This document shows, one piece after another, positions 44,589 to 51,730 of a stretch of DNA of 64,000 nt. Each line of letters starts with the position of its first letter. Position 1 is the first letter of the stretch. The notes under the pieces are model-generated. The model made no database searches. It worked only from the letters and a program-made list of their open reading frames with translations, and was not told where the DNA came from. Source of the DNA: an uncultured Myxococcales bacterium. GTDB taxonomy: Bacteria; Myxococcota_A; UBA9042; DTJE01. Location: contig CAIZWN010000051.1 in assembly GCA_903936705.1 (NCBI GenBank), positions 1-64,000 of the forward strand. The letters run 5' to 3'. The position numbers were made by a program, and so were the translations under genes.

Positions 44589-46400
44589 CTACAGCACTGG
44601 CGCGCAGTTTCCGCCATCTACCGTCGAGAAAATCGCCTGATCCACGGAACCGGGCAACGGAGTGACCGAATCGGCCCGCGACTCGGTGAAGAACGCCCCT
44701 GTTATCGAAACGTTTTCCAGTGGGTAGGAAGCAACCAGCCCCAGCACCAACCTCAACGAATACGACCCCAAGGAAACGTCGCATTCCTCGGGCACCTGGT
44801 CGAAGAATCCTGCCGTAGGCCCAACGGGACAAGCTGGCAGCCCACCCTCGCCCGCAATGCACCCCGGAATACGACCGCCGCAATACTCCGATACCAGAAT
44901 GCCCTTCAAGTCCTCCAGCGCCCTGGTCCCCGAGGCCGACAGGTACAACAGCCCTTTCTCGAAGCTTGGCACACCACCCTGGACACCAACGACCCCTTGA
45001 AGCCGAAGACTGGTGATGTCCAGACGGGCAACCCAGGACGGATCGGGCGTGACCTTCAACAGCGCCTTCAGCAATGGCAGCAGGTTGAATTCCAGGCCTG
45101 TTTCAACACTTATCGCACAGGGGCCATCAACCCGGAATGTAATCCCGGCACACGGCGCGCCATCCAGATACGTGACGAACCCGTCGGTCGTGACGCCTTG
45201 CGACAGCCGAGTCTTCAATTCGCCGATCTCGCCGTTCCACGTGTCCATCCGCAACACCAGGGGCGCCTTGTCCAGACCGTCCCCCTCGAACCCCTCCAGA
45301 CCAGGCAGATTGCTGGTCATGCTGCCGACGCGTATCACCTGGTTCGTACCTGCGAAACCGGAAGGATCAATGGGCAGGGCTGCCTCGGGATCACACTCGA
45401 ACTTCGGGGCCTCGCCGAAGGGAATGTCGGCCTCGTTTACGATGGTCACCGCACCGGTCGCTGCATCAACCTCGACCTCGAAATAGAAAGGCTTGTCCGG
45501 ATTGGTGTTGCCGACCAGGTAGTACGGAACCCCGCAGGCGCTGCCCTTCCAGAAGCCGTGCAGATGACCTGCGAAGAACGCCTTGACCACACCTGGATGG
45601 TCCTCGATCGCGCGGCACAACGAATCGCCAGTGGATGTCTCGGCACCCGAGGTGGGTGGGTGGTGCATCAGCAGCACCGTGGGTAGCCCGTCGTCCAGCG
45701 CCGTCCGCAACCATGCAAGCTGATCGTCGGTAAACGAGGCCACCAACCCCTGGTTCGACTGCCACAAGTCGCCCTGCATGGTGTTCATCTGAACGAACCG
45801 CACCCCGCGAATATCGAAGGTCTCGTCCATAGGATGACCCAGTGCCGCAAGCAGGTAGTCGTCCCTGGCTGCCTTGTCGTGCGTCGGATCAAGCTGCTCG
45901 CTCCTGTAGTACTCGTGGTTGCCGGCCACCGTGCGCACCGGCCACCGCAGTCCCTTCAACGTATCCACCGCAGCCGTGAACGTGGACGGATCCCCAGGGA
46001 CCAGCCCGTCCGGCAGAAAATCGACATAATCACCTGTCGCAGAAACGAAATCGGCATCGAACGCCAGACCGTTCAAGACACCTACAGCCCGCTGCAAAGG
46101 CCCGGTCAGGGGATTCGCCGCATCGCCGTACACGTGCAGGTCCGAAATCTGGATGAAACGCGCCTTGCCTGGCGTCACAACCGCATCAGGTACATCAACG
46201 GTGTCCGGGGCATCAGTCGATCCAAGCTCATCGAAGCCATCGAAGGCATCCTGATGTGCTGACGCATCCTCCAGGATCTCGCCGATGTCAGATCCGGCCT
46301 GATCGCTGGAACATGCAACCAGGGATATCATCAGCGCAACAAGCCACCCGTAACTTTGCAAGGTAAACAATCGTGACGACTTCCAGGAACCATTGACCAT
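44589..46400 (-). CDS. Calcineurin-like phosphoesterase lipoprotein (603 aa)
   Basis: Start ATG at 46400 eight bases after GGGGAG; signal ends in ISLVAC (lipobox). An Asp/Val/Pro-rich linker (about 35-75) precedes a metallophosphoesterase domain with ISDLHVYG, ATGDYVDF, AGNHEYY, LLMHHPPTS and AGHLHGFW in order, so the dinuclear metal site is complete. The C-terminal half is beta-rich (VIRVGSMTSNLPGLEGFEGD; TFRVDGPCAISVE) and has several cysteines, including a cluster near the end. Export and anchoring suggest a phosphatase acting on extracellular nucleotides or lipids; the precise substrate is unknown. The truncated membrane gene at 46491 lies just upstream. Confidence 0.88.
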   Translation of the reverse strand: MVNGSWKSSRLFTLQSYGWLVALMISLVACSSDQAGSDIGEILEDASAHQDAFDGFDELGSTDAPDTVDVPDAVVTPGKARFIQISDLHVYGDAANPLTGPLQRAVGVLNGLAFDADFVSATGDYVDFLPDGLVPGDPSTFTAAVDTLKGLRWPVRTVAGNHEYYRSEQLDPTHDKAARDDYLLAALGHPMDETFDIRGVRFVQMNTMQGDLWQSNQGLVASFTDDQLAWLRTALDDGLPTVLLMHHPPTSGAETSTGDSLCRAIEDHPGVVKAFFAGHLHGFWKGSACGVPYYLVGNTNPDKPFYFEVEVDAATGAVTIVNEADIPFGEAPKFECDPEAALPIDPSGFAGTNQVIRVGSMTSNLPGLEGFEGDGLDKAPLVLRMDTWNGEIGELKTRLSQGVTTDGFVTYLDGAPCAGITFRVDGPCAISVETGLEFNLLPLLKALLKVTPDPSWVARLDITSLRLQGVVGVQGGVPSFEKGLLYLSASGTRALEDLKGILVSEYCGGRIPGCIAGEGGLPACPVGPTAGFFDQVPEECDVSLGSYSLRLVLGLVASYPLENVSITGAFFTESRADSVTPLPGSVDQAIFSTVDGGNCAPVL

Positions 46401-46490
46401 GGCTGATTCTCCCCGACAACAGGTGGGCATGATACATCGATTCAGTCCGACCGCAGCCCCCGGAAACAGCTATCGGGGCACAATTGAAAG

Positions 46491-46775
46491 CTACCGGTCA
46501 AAAGCGAAAAGGGTCGCTCCTGTCACCAGCGCCCGTTCAATGAAGTACGCTCGCTGCAGCGGCACTGGAAAAGCCGAACACAGCGCCTCGATGATCCATG
46601 GCGTCAACATGCGATACTGGTTGGGCGCCGCCGCCGTCCCGCCGATCATCTTCGCATGCCATCCAGGCAGGTGATCCATGTTCGGAAGGCGCAGCCAGGA
46701 ATAGGTGATAGCCAGGCCCAGCAGGCCGTAAAGCATCAGAAGTATCATCCGCTCCCGCGCCTCCGGCCAGCACAT
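46491..46775 (-). pseudogene. Truncated multi-pass membrane protein fragment
   Basis: The frame reads [20 protein letters not shown], then DHLPGWHAKMIGGTAAAPNQYRMLTPWIIE, an N-terminal pattern I associate with longer bacterial membrane proteins of unknown function whose first loop holds a GTA..P..YR motif. It stops after about 95-107 residues (ending TLFAFDR), just after the start of a second hydrophobic segment, so most of the expected protein is missing. The following bases (46401-46490) carry no continuation. This truncation sits at the edge where the accessory region begins. Confidence 0.45.
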
Positions 46776-46949
46776 GCGCGCAAGAAACTCGTGGGGGATG
46801 GGAAGCAGTTGCAAAGGCCAAGTCAGCCGTTCCGGGATCGGAGTTCACTTCCGGGAACCGATACCCATCTTCCATTTTTCAACCTGGGTCCATGGACCGC
46901 GAAAACCTATTACCGTATCGAATCGCAGTCTTATTTCCTGTACCAAGCG

Positions 46950-46965
46950 TGGCATCGTTGTTGCT
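46950..46965 (+). promoter_or_regulatory. Candidate sigma-54 promoter of gvpA
   Basis: TGGCATCGTTGTTGCT matches the sigma-54 consensus TGGCAYRNNNNTTGCW with one mismatch and keeps the invariant GG-N10-GC spacing. It lies about 60 bases before the gvpA start, giving a plausible leader of about 50 bases. No enhancer-binding activator gene is visible within the window. The call is by consensus only. Confidence 0.6.
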
Positions 46966-47025
46966 CTATCCGTCCTTGGCCGCAAGGAGCGACCGCTTCA
47001 TCAACGTATCAAGGAGGTCATGATC

Positions 47026-47247
47026 ATGGCAAAAGTTCAGAAGGCAACGGATTCCTCGAGTCTGGCGGAAGTAGTGGACCGCATCCTGGACAAGGGCATC
47101 GTGGTTGATGCGTGGGTCAAGGTATCGCTGGTCGGCATCGAACTGCTGTCGATCGAAGCTCGCGTGGTCATCGCGTCGGTCGAGACGTACCTGAAGTACG
47201 CCGAAGCCATCGGCCTGACCGCGACCGCCGCCGCTCCGGCAGCGTAG
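47026..47247 (+). CDS. gvpA: Gas vesicle structural protein GvpA
   Basis: The 73-aa protein contains the near-invariant GvpA core [20 protein letters not shown], then [20 protein letters not shown] and [14 protein letters not shown], which builds the amyloid-like ribbed wall of gas vesicles. The length and Ala-rich tail are normal. An AAGGAGG lies eight bases before the ATG at 47026; another in-frame ATG two codons earlier sits too close to it. A GvpC-like gene follows. No gvpF, gvpN, gvpJ, gvpK, gvpL or gvpG genes are visible in the window, so either they are elsewhere or the protein is used differently. Confidence 0.95.
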   Translation: MAKVQKATDSSSLAEVVDRILDKGIVVDAWVKVSLVGIELLSIEARVVIASVETYLKYAEAIGLTATAAAPAA

Positions 47248-47374
47248 TGCCGAACCGGAAGTCAAAAACCTTCCTGTGGCGCCTCGAACCAGGCACCCAG
47301 GGAAGAGCCAAAGCGTTGACGATTCGGCCCGGCGGCCTTCGGACCGATCTGGGGCTGGATGGGAGTGTTATTTT

Positions 47375-47977
47375 ATGGGTCATCATATGACATCGTTCAC
47401 CGCGGAAACAATGCGCGGCTTTGTGGGCGAACTGGCAGCGGACCTTCAGGCCCGGACGGACCTGGTGGAACAGAACCGCCAGGACGTCGCCGCCATGCTG
47501 CAACTGGCTGCCAAGGATCGGCAGAACGCGGAAACCCAGCGCAACCGTCAATCTCGGCGCACAGCCGAGACCCGCAAGCGCTTCGTAAACCGCCTCAAGA
47601 AGAACGTAACCGTGCTGATCGGCGATTTCTGCAACATGCGCATGGAAATGGCCTCCGAAATCCAGGCGGCGAGCAACATGTTCCACAACCGCAACCTCAA
47701 AGGCACCAGGACACCGTCGCTCGCGGTGGCACAGAAGCCCAGGACCAACCCAGCTCCCGCTCCCGCCAAGAGCGCCCCGCTCGTGGAACAGTTGGTAGCT
47801 AGGCATCAGCAGCCTCCACCCGCCCCGGCCCGGCCCGCTCCCAAGGTCGAGTTCAGCCATCCGGAGGTCCAGGCACCGGTGGTGAAAGCAGTAGAGACGC
47901 GCGTATTTGAGCCGGTCGTAGCAACGCCACCGGTCGCGAACGCCGGTACCGGCGAAGTCGCCAAGCAGACCCCCTGA
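47375..47977 (+). CDS. Putative GvpC-like gas vesicle accessory protein (200 aa)
   Basis: The N-terminal about 110 residues are strongly helical and contain two units of similar length: GFVGELAADLQARTDLVEQN followed by RQDVAAMLQLAA, and RFVNRLKKNVTVLIGDFCNM followed by RMEMASEIQAAS. Both have the form FV..L.......L......R.DMA..L/IQ.A, about 33-35 residues per unit and about 50 apart, resembling the 33-residue helical repeat of GvpC, which clamps the vesicle wall. The C-terminal half is Pro/Ala-rich and disordered. The gene follows gvpA by 127 bases in the same direction. Start 47375 has GGGAG upstream; an ATG at 47387 is possible. Assignment is by context and repeat pattern. Confidence 0.55.
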   Translation: MGHHMTSFTAETMRGFVGELAADLQARTDLVEQNRQDVAAMLQLAAKDRQNAETQRNRQSRRTAETRKRFVNRLKKNVTVLIGDFCNMRMEMASEIQAASNMFHNRNLKGTRTPSLAVAQKPRTNPAPAPAKSAPLVEQLVARHQQPPPAPARPAPKVEFSHPEVQAPVVKAVETRVFEPVVATPPVANAGTGEVAKQTP

Positions 47978-48062
47978 CATTGCTGCGCTGCTGCCCGTGC
48001 TCATGCCAAACTTGCCAACCGCGACACCGACGACACGACTGCCAAGGGAACTGGATAGCCAG

Positions 48063-48092
48063 TCCCTACTCAATAGTTCGTCTGCTTTGAAT
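48063..48092. repeat. Direct repeat left of the HD-GYP module
   Basis: The 30 bases share 26 with 49519-49548, in the same orientation (core CTCAATAGT and CTTTGAAT identical). The two copies bracket the kinase remnant and the HD-GYP gene, at 178 bases before the first and 41 after the second. The rest of 47978-48269 holds no gene I can support. Confidence 0.7.
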
Positions 48093-48269
48093 TGCTGGTC
48101 GGTACTTCGGGGATGGGCCGTGTTGAACAACTGGCCACCCTTCCGTGCTAGAATCGTGGCCTAACGGCATCTTGGACGGCTCGCCGTGGAACATCAGAAT
48201 GCTTCCGCATCATCTGGCGAGCATGATCACCGAATTCCTGCCCACCCCAGATTTGCATGCGCGGGTGCC

Positions 48270-48419
48270 ATGACCCTGGGGCTTTCGATCAGTCCCGGGA
48301 TCGAAAAGGAACACCGCGGGGAACTTCGGTTTGAGACGGAAGCGGGCAAAGGAACGCGGTTTCATGTGGACCTTCGGGTCAACAACGTCTGGTCGGTGCA
48401 GAAGCCCGAAGAAGTATAG
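48270..48419 (+). pseudogene. Histidine kinase C-terminal remnant (ATPase G2 end)
   Basis: The frame reads TLGLSISPGIEKEHRGELRF then ETEAGKGTRFHVDLRV, which is the end of a sensor kinase ATPase domain (G2 box and last strand). The dimerisation, H-box, N-box and G1 regions are missing upstream, so it is a remnant. It ends 27 bases before the GTG start of an HD-GYP response regulator, the position of the cognate kinase in an intact two-gene operon. Confidence 0.7.
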
Positions 48420-48446
48420 GCGCGGCTGGTTCGGCGGAGGTGCCAA

Positions 48447-49478
48447 GTGGCCAGAGTCCTGGTCGTTGATGACGAAGATGGCATTCGCAAGACCTCGGCG
48501 ATGTTTCTGCGTGATGCGGGCCACGAGGTCGAAACGGCGGGGACCGTCGCCGAGGCGTCCGCGAAGGTTGCAGACGGGGATTTCGACGTGATCATTTCCG
48601 ACATCGTGATGCCGGGCGACGACGGCATCCGACTCCTGGAGTTCGTGCGCGCCCGCTCGCCGCGGACGCAGTTCATCCTGCTTACGGGCGAACCAACCCT
48701 CGAGACAGCGACCGACGCACTGCGCCTGGGCGCGTTCGACTACCTACCCAAGCCGTTGCAAAAGCACACGATGTGCCGGATCGTGGCGAAGGCCTGGCAA
48801 CAGAAGAAACTGCGGGAGCAGGACGAGACGCTACATGATGAGAACCGCAGGCATCGAGATGAACTAAAGCTTCTGGTTGAGGAACGTACCGCCGAGTTGA
48901 AGAACGCAATGGAGAGCATCATTCTGTGCCTGTCGATGGCCTTGGAAAAACGTGACCCGTACACGGCCGGGCACCAGCGGCGCGTAGCCGACCTCGCATG
49001 TGTGATCTGGGACAACTTGTCGCTGCCGCGCGAGGCCCGCGATGGACTCCGGATTGCCGGGATGCTGCACGACCTGGGGCAGGTCCAGATTTCGGCGGAC
49101 ATCCTCAGCAAGCCGACGCGGCTATCGAAGGCAGAGTTCATGCTGATCAAGGAGCACTCAATATCGGCCTGGGAAATCCTGCGGCTGGCCGAGTTTCCCT
49201 GGCCGGTGGCGACCATCGTTCGGCAGCACCATGAACGGTTGGACGGGACGGGTTACCCCGACGGCCTGAAGGACGGGGATATCCTGCGGGAATCGTGCAT
49301 CCTGGGGATCGCCGACGTTGTCGAGGCAATGGCGTCCCACCGGCCGTACCGTCCGGCCCTGGGGATCGACGCCGCCCTCGCCGAGATCCTGAGGGGGCGT
49401 GGCACCGCGTACTGGCCCGACGCCGTGGACGCCTGCGTGAAGGCGTTCCGCGTAGACGGGTACGTGCTGCCTGTGTGA
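48447..49478 (+). CDS. HD-GYP response regulator (predicted c-di-GMP phosphodiesterase)
   Basis: An N-terminal receiver domain (VLVVDDEDGIRK; phosphoacceptor Asp-52 in IISDIVMPG; Lys in YLPKPLQ) is joined by a coiled-coil linker to an HD-GYP domain. The domain keeps the metal and substrate residues: AGHQRRVADLA, GMLHDLGQVQI (HD), KEHSISAWEIL, RQHHERLDGTGYPDGL (HHExxDGxGYP) and LGIADVVEAM. It is therefore predicted to hydrolyse cyclic di-GMP when phosphorylated. Start GTG at 48447 after GGAGG. Its kinase partner survives only as a remnant just upstream. The 3' 223 bases recur at 50840-51062. Confidence 0.92.
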   Translation: MARVLVVDDEDGIRKTSAMFLRDAGHEVETAGTVAEASAKVADGDFDVIISDIVMPGDDGIRLLEFVRARSPRTQFILLTGEPTLETATDALRLGAFDYLPKPLQKHTMCRIVAKAWQQKKLREQDETLHDENRRHRDELKLLVEERTAELKNAMESIILCLSMALEKRDPYTAGHQRRVADLACVIWDNLSLPREARDGLRIAGMLHDLGQVQISADILSKPTRLSKAEFMLIKEHSISAWEILRLAEFPWPVATIVRQHHERLDGTGYPDGLKDGDILRESCILGIADVVEAMASHRPYRPALGIDAALAEILRGRGTAYWPDAVDACVKAFRVDGYVLPV

Positions 49479-49518
49479 GCCGCTTGAGGACGCGGGCTGC
49501 GGCCTACGCACCGAACTG

Positions 49519-49548
49519 TCCCTCCTCAATAGTCCGTATACTTTGAAT
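49519..49548. repeat. Direct repeat right of the HD-GYP module
   Basis: This copy pairs with 48063-48092 (26 of 30 bases). It starts 41 bases after the HD-GYP stop codon. Flanking direct repeats of this length suggest that the intervening module moved as a unit or arose by recombination between repeats. Confidence 0.7.
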
Positions 49549-49734
49549 CACTTGTCTTTTCCCGCTTTCGCCAGGAAGGCAGCCCGACCATGAATCGACT
49601 CATCTCAAGCCAATGCTGGTTAGCAGAGTAGCTGAGGCAACGGCTGTCGCCTGGTAGCAATCCAAGCACGACAATGCGTCGTCCCAGGCGTCACAGCACC
49701 TCGCTTTCGAGACGCAAGCAGCCCTCACGGTGAC

Positions 49735-49905
49735 ATGTGGAAGATACAAATGATCCGGGTCATCAAGGAGTCCGAGGAACCCTTACTGCAAATAGAATTT
49801 CCCGGCAGCCTCGTCCTTAGCGTCCGCAATGAAGGTCCCCCAGGCCGCTTCGTCATGGAGCGCCCGGTCCAATTGCCTGGCTCAGCCCCGACTGGTGGCT
49901 CATAA
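49735..49905 (+). CDS. Possible small protein or gene remnant (56 aa)
   Basis: The frame reads MWKIQMIRVIKESEEPLLQI then EFPGSLVLSVRNEGPPGRF and ends at TAA 49903-49905. Its composition is protein-like, with hydrophobic residues at strand spacing, unlike the surrounding noncoding sequence. The ribosome site is weak (GGTG only). I do not recognise it with confidence; it may be a remnant. It lies in the about 540-base gap between the HD-GYP gene and vapB, which otherwise holds only a part of the dispersed repeat (around 49921). Confidence 0.3.
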   Translation: MWKIQMIRVIKESEEPLLQIEFPGSLVLSVRNEGPPGRFVMERPVQLPGSAPTGGS

Positions 49906-49920
49906 CACCCCGTTCATACA

Positions 49921-49945
49921 ACGTACAACGATATTCCGGCATCCC
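49921..49945. repeat. Fragment of the dispersed tRNA-Leu-associated repeat
   Basis: ACGTACAACGATATT recurs in closely similar form at 50808-50830 and 63857-63890 and, more loosely, near 60442. At this site the tRNA-derived portion is absent. It lies just before the VapBC promoter. Confidence 0.5.
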
Positions 49946-49962
49946 ATCCTGGCTACTTTTCC

Positions 49963-49991
49963 TTGACCTGGTCATCAGCGGTTTATAGAAT
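49963..49991 (+). promoter_or_regulatory. vapBC promoter
   Basis: TTGACC (49963-49968) and TAGAAT (49986-49991) are separated by 17 bases, a near-consensus housekeeping promoter about 30 bases upstream of the vapB start. The -10 box is one arm of a palindrome that may be the autoregulatory operator. Confidence 0.6.
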
Positions 49992-50006
49992 TGTCATTGG
50001 ATTCTA
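49986..50006. promoter_or_regulatory. Probable vapBC operator (inverted repeat)
   Basis: TAGAAT and ATTCTA are exact reverse complements separated by nine bases and overlap the -10 box. This is the usual place and form for binding of a VapB/VapBC complex that represses its own operon. Specific binding is inference. Confidence 0.5.
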
Positions 50007-50021
50007 GAACGGAGTGCCACG

Positions 50022-50276
50022 ATGCCCTTGAGCATCAAGCATGACGAGGCCGACCGATTGGCCCGTGACCTCGCCCGCCTGACCGGCGAGTCCCTGACGG
50101 AGGCCGTGCTCAACTCGCTCCGCGAGCGACTGCACCGCCAGCGTGCCCAAGGCCGCAAGGATCGTCTTCGCGACGACCTGCTGGACATCGGCCGCCGGTG
50201 CGCAGCCTTGCCGGTGAAGGATAACCGCCCCGTGGACGATATCCTGGGCTACGACGAACATGGTCTTCCTTCCTGA
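50022..50276 (+). CDS. vapB: Type II antitoxin, VapB (PSK/Rv0623-like)
   Basis: The 84-aa protein has the N-terminal [20 protein letters not shown], the ribbon-helix-helix opening of PSK-type VapB antitoxins, followed by [16 protein letters not shown] and a flexible acidic tail that would wrap the toxin ([15 protein letters not shown]). It binds and neutralises VapC and represses the operon by binding the upstream palindrome. GGAG lies seven bases before the ATG. The VapC gene begins 12 bases after its stop. Confidence 0.88.
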   Translation: MPLSIKHDEADRLARDLARLTGESLTEAVLNSLRERLHRQRAQGRKDRLRDDLLDIGRRCAALPVKDNRPVDDILGYDEHGLPS

Positions 50277-50287
50277 CGAGGTGTCCC

Positions 50288-50683
50288 GTGGTCATCGAAA
50301 CGTCCGCGGTGCTGGCGATCCTGCAGGCTGAACCGGATGCCGCGGCCTTCGCCGAGGCCATCGAGCGGGATCCAGTCAGGCTGGTGTCTGCCGCATCCGT
50401 CCTGGAGGCGTCCATAGTGATCGTGGCACGCCACGGGGACGCCGGGGCGAGGGAGCTTGACCTGTTTCTCCTCAAGGCCCAGGCCGATATCGTCCCGGTC
50501 ACGGCCCAGCATGCAGCCCTCGGACGTGACGCCTACGTTCGGTTCGGCAAGGGTCGCCATCCGGCCGGGTTGAACTTCGGGGACTGCTTTGCCTACGCCC
50601 TTGCGCGGGCGTCTGGCGAACCCCTGTTGTTCAAGGGCGAGGACTTCCGCCGCACCGACGTTGCCACAGTCGAACTGGTCTGA
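50288..50683 (+). CDS. vapC: Type II toxin, VapC PIN-domain ribonuclease
   Basis: The 131-aa protein is a PIN domain of the VapC type: MVIETSAVLAIL (1-12), SVLEASIV (Glu-40), NFGDCFAYALA (Asp-99) and LLFKGEDFRRTDV (119-123). VapC toxins cut tRNA or rRNA. The first conserved acidic residue, normally Asp, is Glu-4 here; the other acidic positions are kept, so activity may be altered but probably not lost. The start is a GTG at 50288. The stop codon at 50681-50683 is directly followed by a tRNA-Leu-derived repeat. Confidence 0.88.
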   Translation: MVIETSAVLAILQAEPDAAAFAEAIERDPVRLVSAASVLEASIVIVARHGDAGARELDLFLLKAQADIVPVTAQHAALGRDAYVRFGKGRHPAGLNFGDCFAYALARASGEPLLFKGEDFRRTDVATVELV

Positions 50684-50835
50684 GGGGGACTTGAACTTAC
50701 ACAGCCTTGCGACTACTAGAACCTGAACGCCGCGTGGATCGTTGATATGATTGCAGAATTGCCGGTTTCGGCGCAGGTGGCATGACCGCAAGGCCCCGCA
50801 TTTGCTATGTACAACGATATTTCGGGGATCATCCG
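50684..50835 (-). repeat. Dispersed repeat with tRNA-Leu 3' fragment, copy R1
   Basis: On the minus strand, 50684-50727 reads as the anticodon-arm-to-T-arm part of a tRNA-Leu (TTCAGGTTCTAGTAGTCGCA, then AGGCTGTG and a T-loop GTTCAAGT). It is the same sequence as in R4 (63724-63778) but lacks the acceptor end. The following 108 bases, ending GTACAACGATATTTCGG, match R2 and R4 loosely. The repeat starts exactly at the vapC stop codon and ends where the broken HD-GYP copy begins. Confidence 0.75.
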
Positions 50836-50839
50836 CTCG

Positions 50840-51062
50840 CCCCGACGGCCTGAAGGACGGGGACATCCTGCGGGAATCGTGCATCCTGGCGATCGCCGAC
50901 GTCGTCGAGGCCATGGCCACCCACCGGCCGTAACGTGCGGCACTGGGGATCGACGCCGCCCTCGCCGAGATCCTCAGGGGGCGTGGCACCTGGTACTGGC
51001 CCGACGCCGTGGACGCCTGCGTGAAGGCGTTCCGCGTAGACGGGTACGTGCTGCCGGTGTAA
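50840..51062 (+). pseudogene. HD-GYP gene fragment (second copy of 3' end)
   Basis: The 223 bases align without gaps to 49256-49478, the last 223 bases of the intact HD-GYP gene, with about 14 differences. One turns the TAC of RPYRPAL into a TAA stop. The receiver domain and the HD residues are missing; it starts at the GYP loop. It follows directly on the tRNA-Leu repeat R1. A further 190 bases before the next gene (51063-51252) hold only a short motif shared with 60491, 61197 and 62284. Confidence 0.85.
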
Positions 51063-51138
51063 GCGTTGGGTCGTTTCAACCTATCCAGATGCAATCGGAA
51101 CAACCCCCAAACCCAGCATGGACTCGTCCTGGTGGACG

Positions 51139-51163
51139 TATGGAATTTTGGCGAGGCACAACC
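51139..51163. repeat. Short dispersed motif TGGAGT/TTTGG.GAGGCAC, copy 1
   Basis: The sequence TATGGAATTTTGGCGAGGCA is a looser form of GGATGGAGTCTTGGTGAGGC seen at 60491 and 61197, and of the variant at 62284. It lies before the lipoprotein gene at 51253, on the same orientation in all copies. Confidence 0.45.
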
Positions 51164-51252
51164 GATTGACCGGGACCCTGGGTTTCTTCTAGGATTCCGG
51201 CGGAGATCCCTCGACACGGGCCGAACGACGCCCGGCTTTCCAGGAGACGACG

Positions 51253-51654
51253 ATGACCGGATTTCGTGGGACCGGGACGATTCTGGCAGCGACGATAGTG
51301 GCATTGACTGTCAGTTGTGGCGCTCCGAAGCCGGACGCAACGGCCGAACCCGTCGTCACGATCGAGGTAGTCGAGGCGCCCCTGGCCCTGCGTTTCCGCT
51401 TCCAGGAGCGCCTGCTGACATCGCTGGCCGATGCCGAGGGCCCGGCGTTCTTCCTGACGGACGGGATCCTGCGCACCGACCTGGTCGGGGCACCGGTGGT
51501 GACCCGGGACGGCGACCGCACCGCGCTGGCCTGGCCGACCCAGGACGGGCGGAAGGCGCACGGGTCGCAACGGCACGAGATCTTCTGGGGCGGCGACACC
51601 GGCATCGGCGAATGGGTCGACGCCTGGACCGGGATGCCGGTCGCCGGGCGGTGA
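51253..51654 (+). CDS. Small lipoprotein preceding the glycosidase cluster (133 aa)
   Basis: Start ATG at 51253 with AGGAG six bases upstream. The signal peptide LAATIVALTVSC gives lipobox TVSC. The mature part is short, beta-rich and acidic (TIEVVEAPLALRFRFQERLL; AFFLTDGILRTDLV) and ends near TGMPVAGR. No family is recognised. The same-strand GH2 gene begins 77 bases later, so this may be a subunit or envelope partner of that enzyme. Confidence 0.7.
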   Translation: MTGFRGTGTILAATIVALTVSCGAPKPDATAEPVVTIEVVEAPLALRFRFQERLLTSLADAEGPAFFLTDGILRTDLVGAPVVTRDGDRTALAWPTQDGRKAHGSQRHEIFWGGDTGIGEWVDAWTGMPVAGR

Positions 51655-51730
51655 CCGGGACAACGGCCGGCGCAGCGGGAAGCGCCGCCGACCCACCGAG
51701 CCTGTTCATGACCTGTTGCCGGAGGACGCC

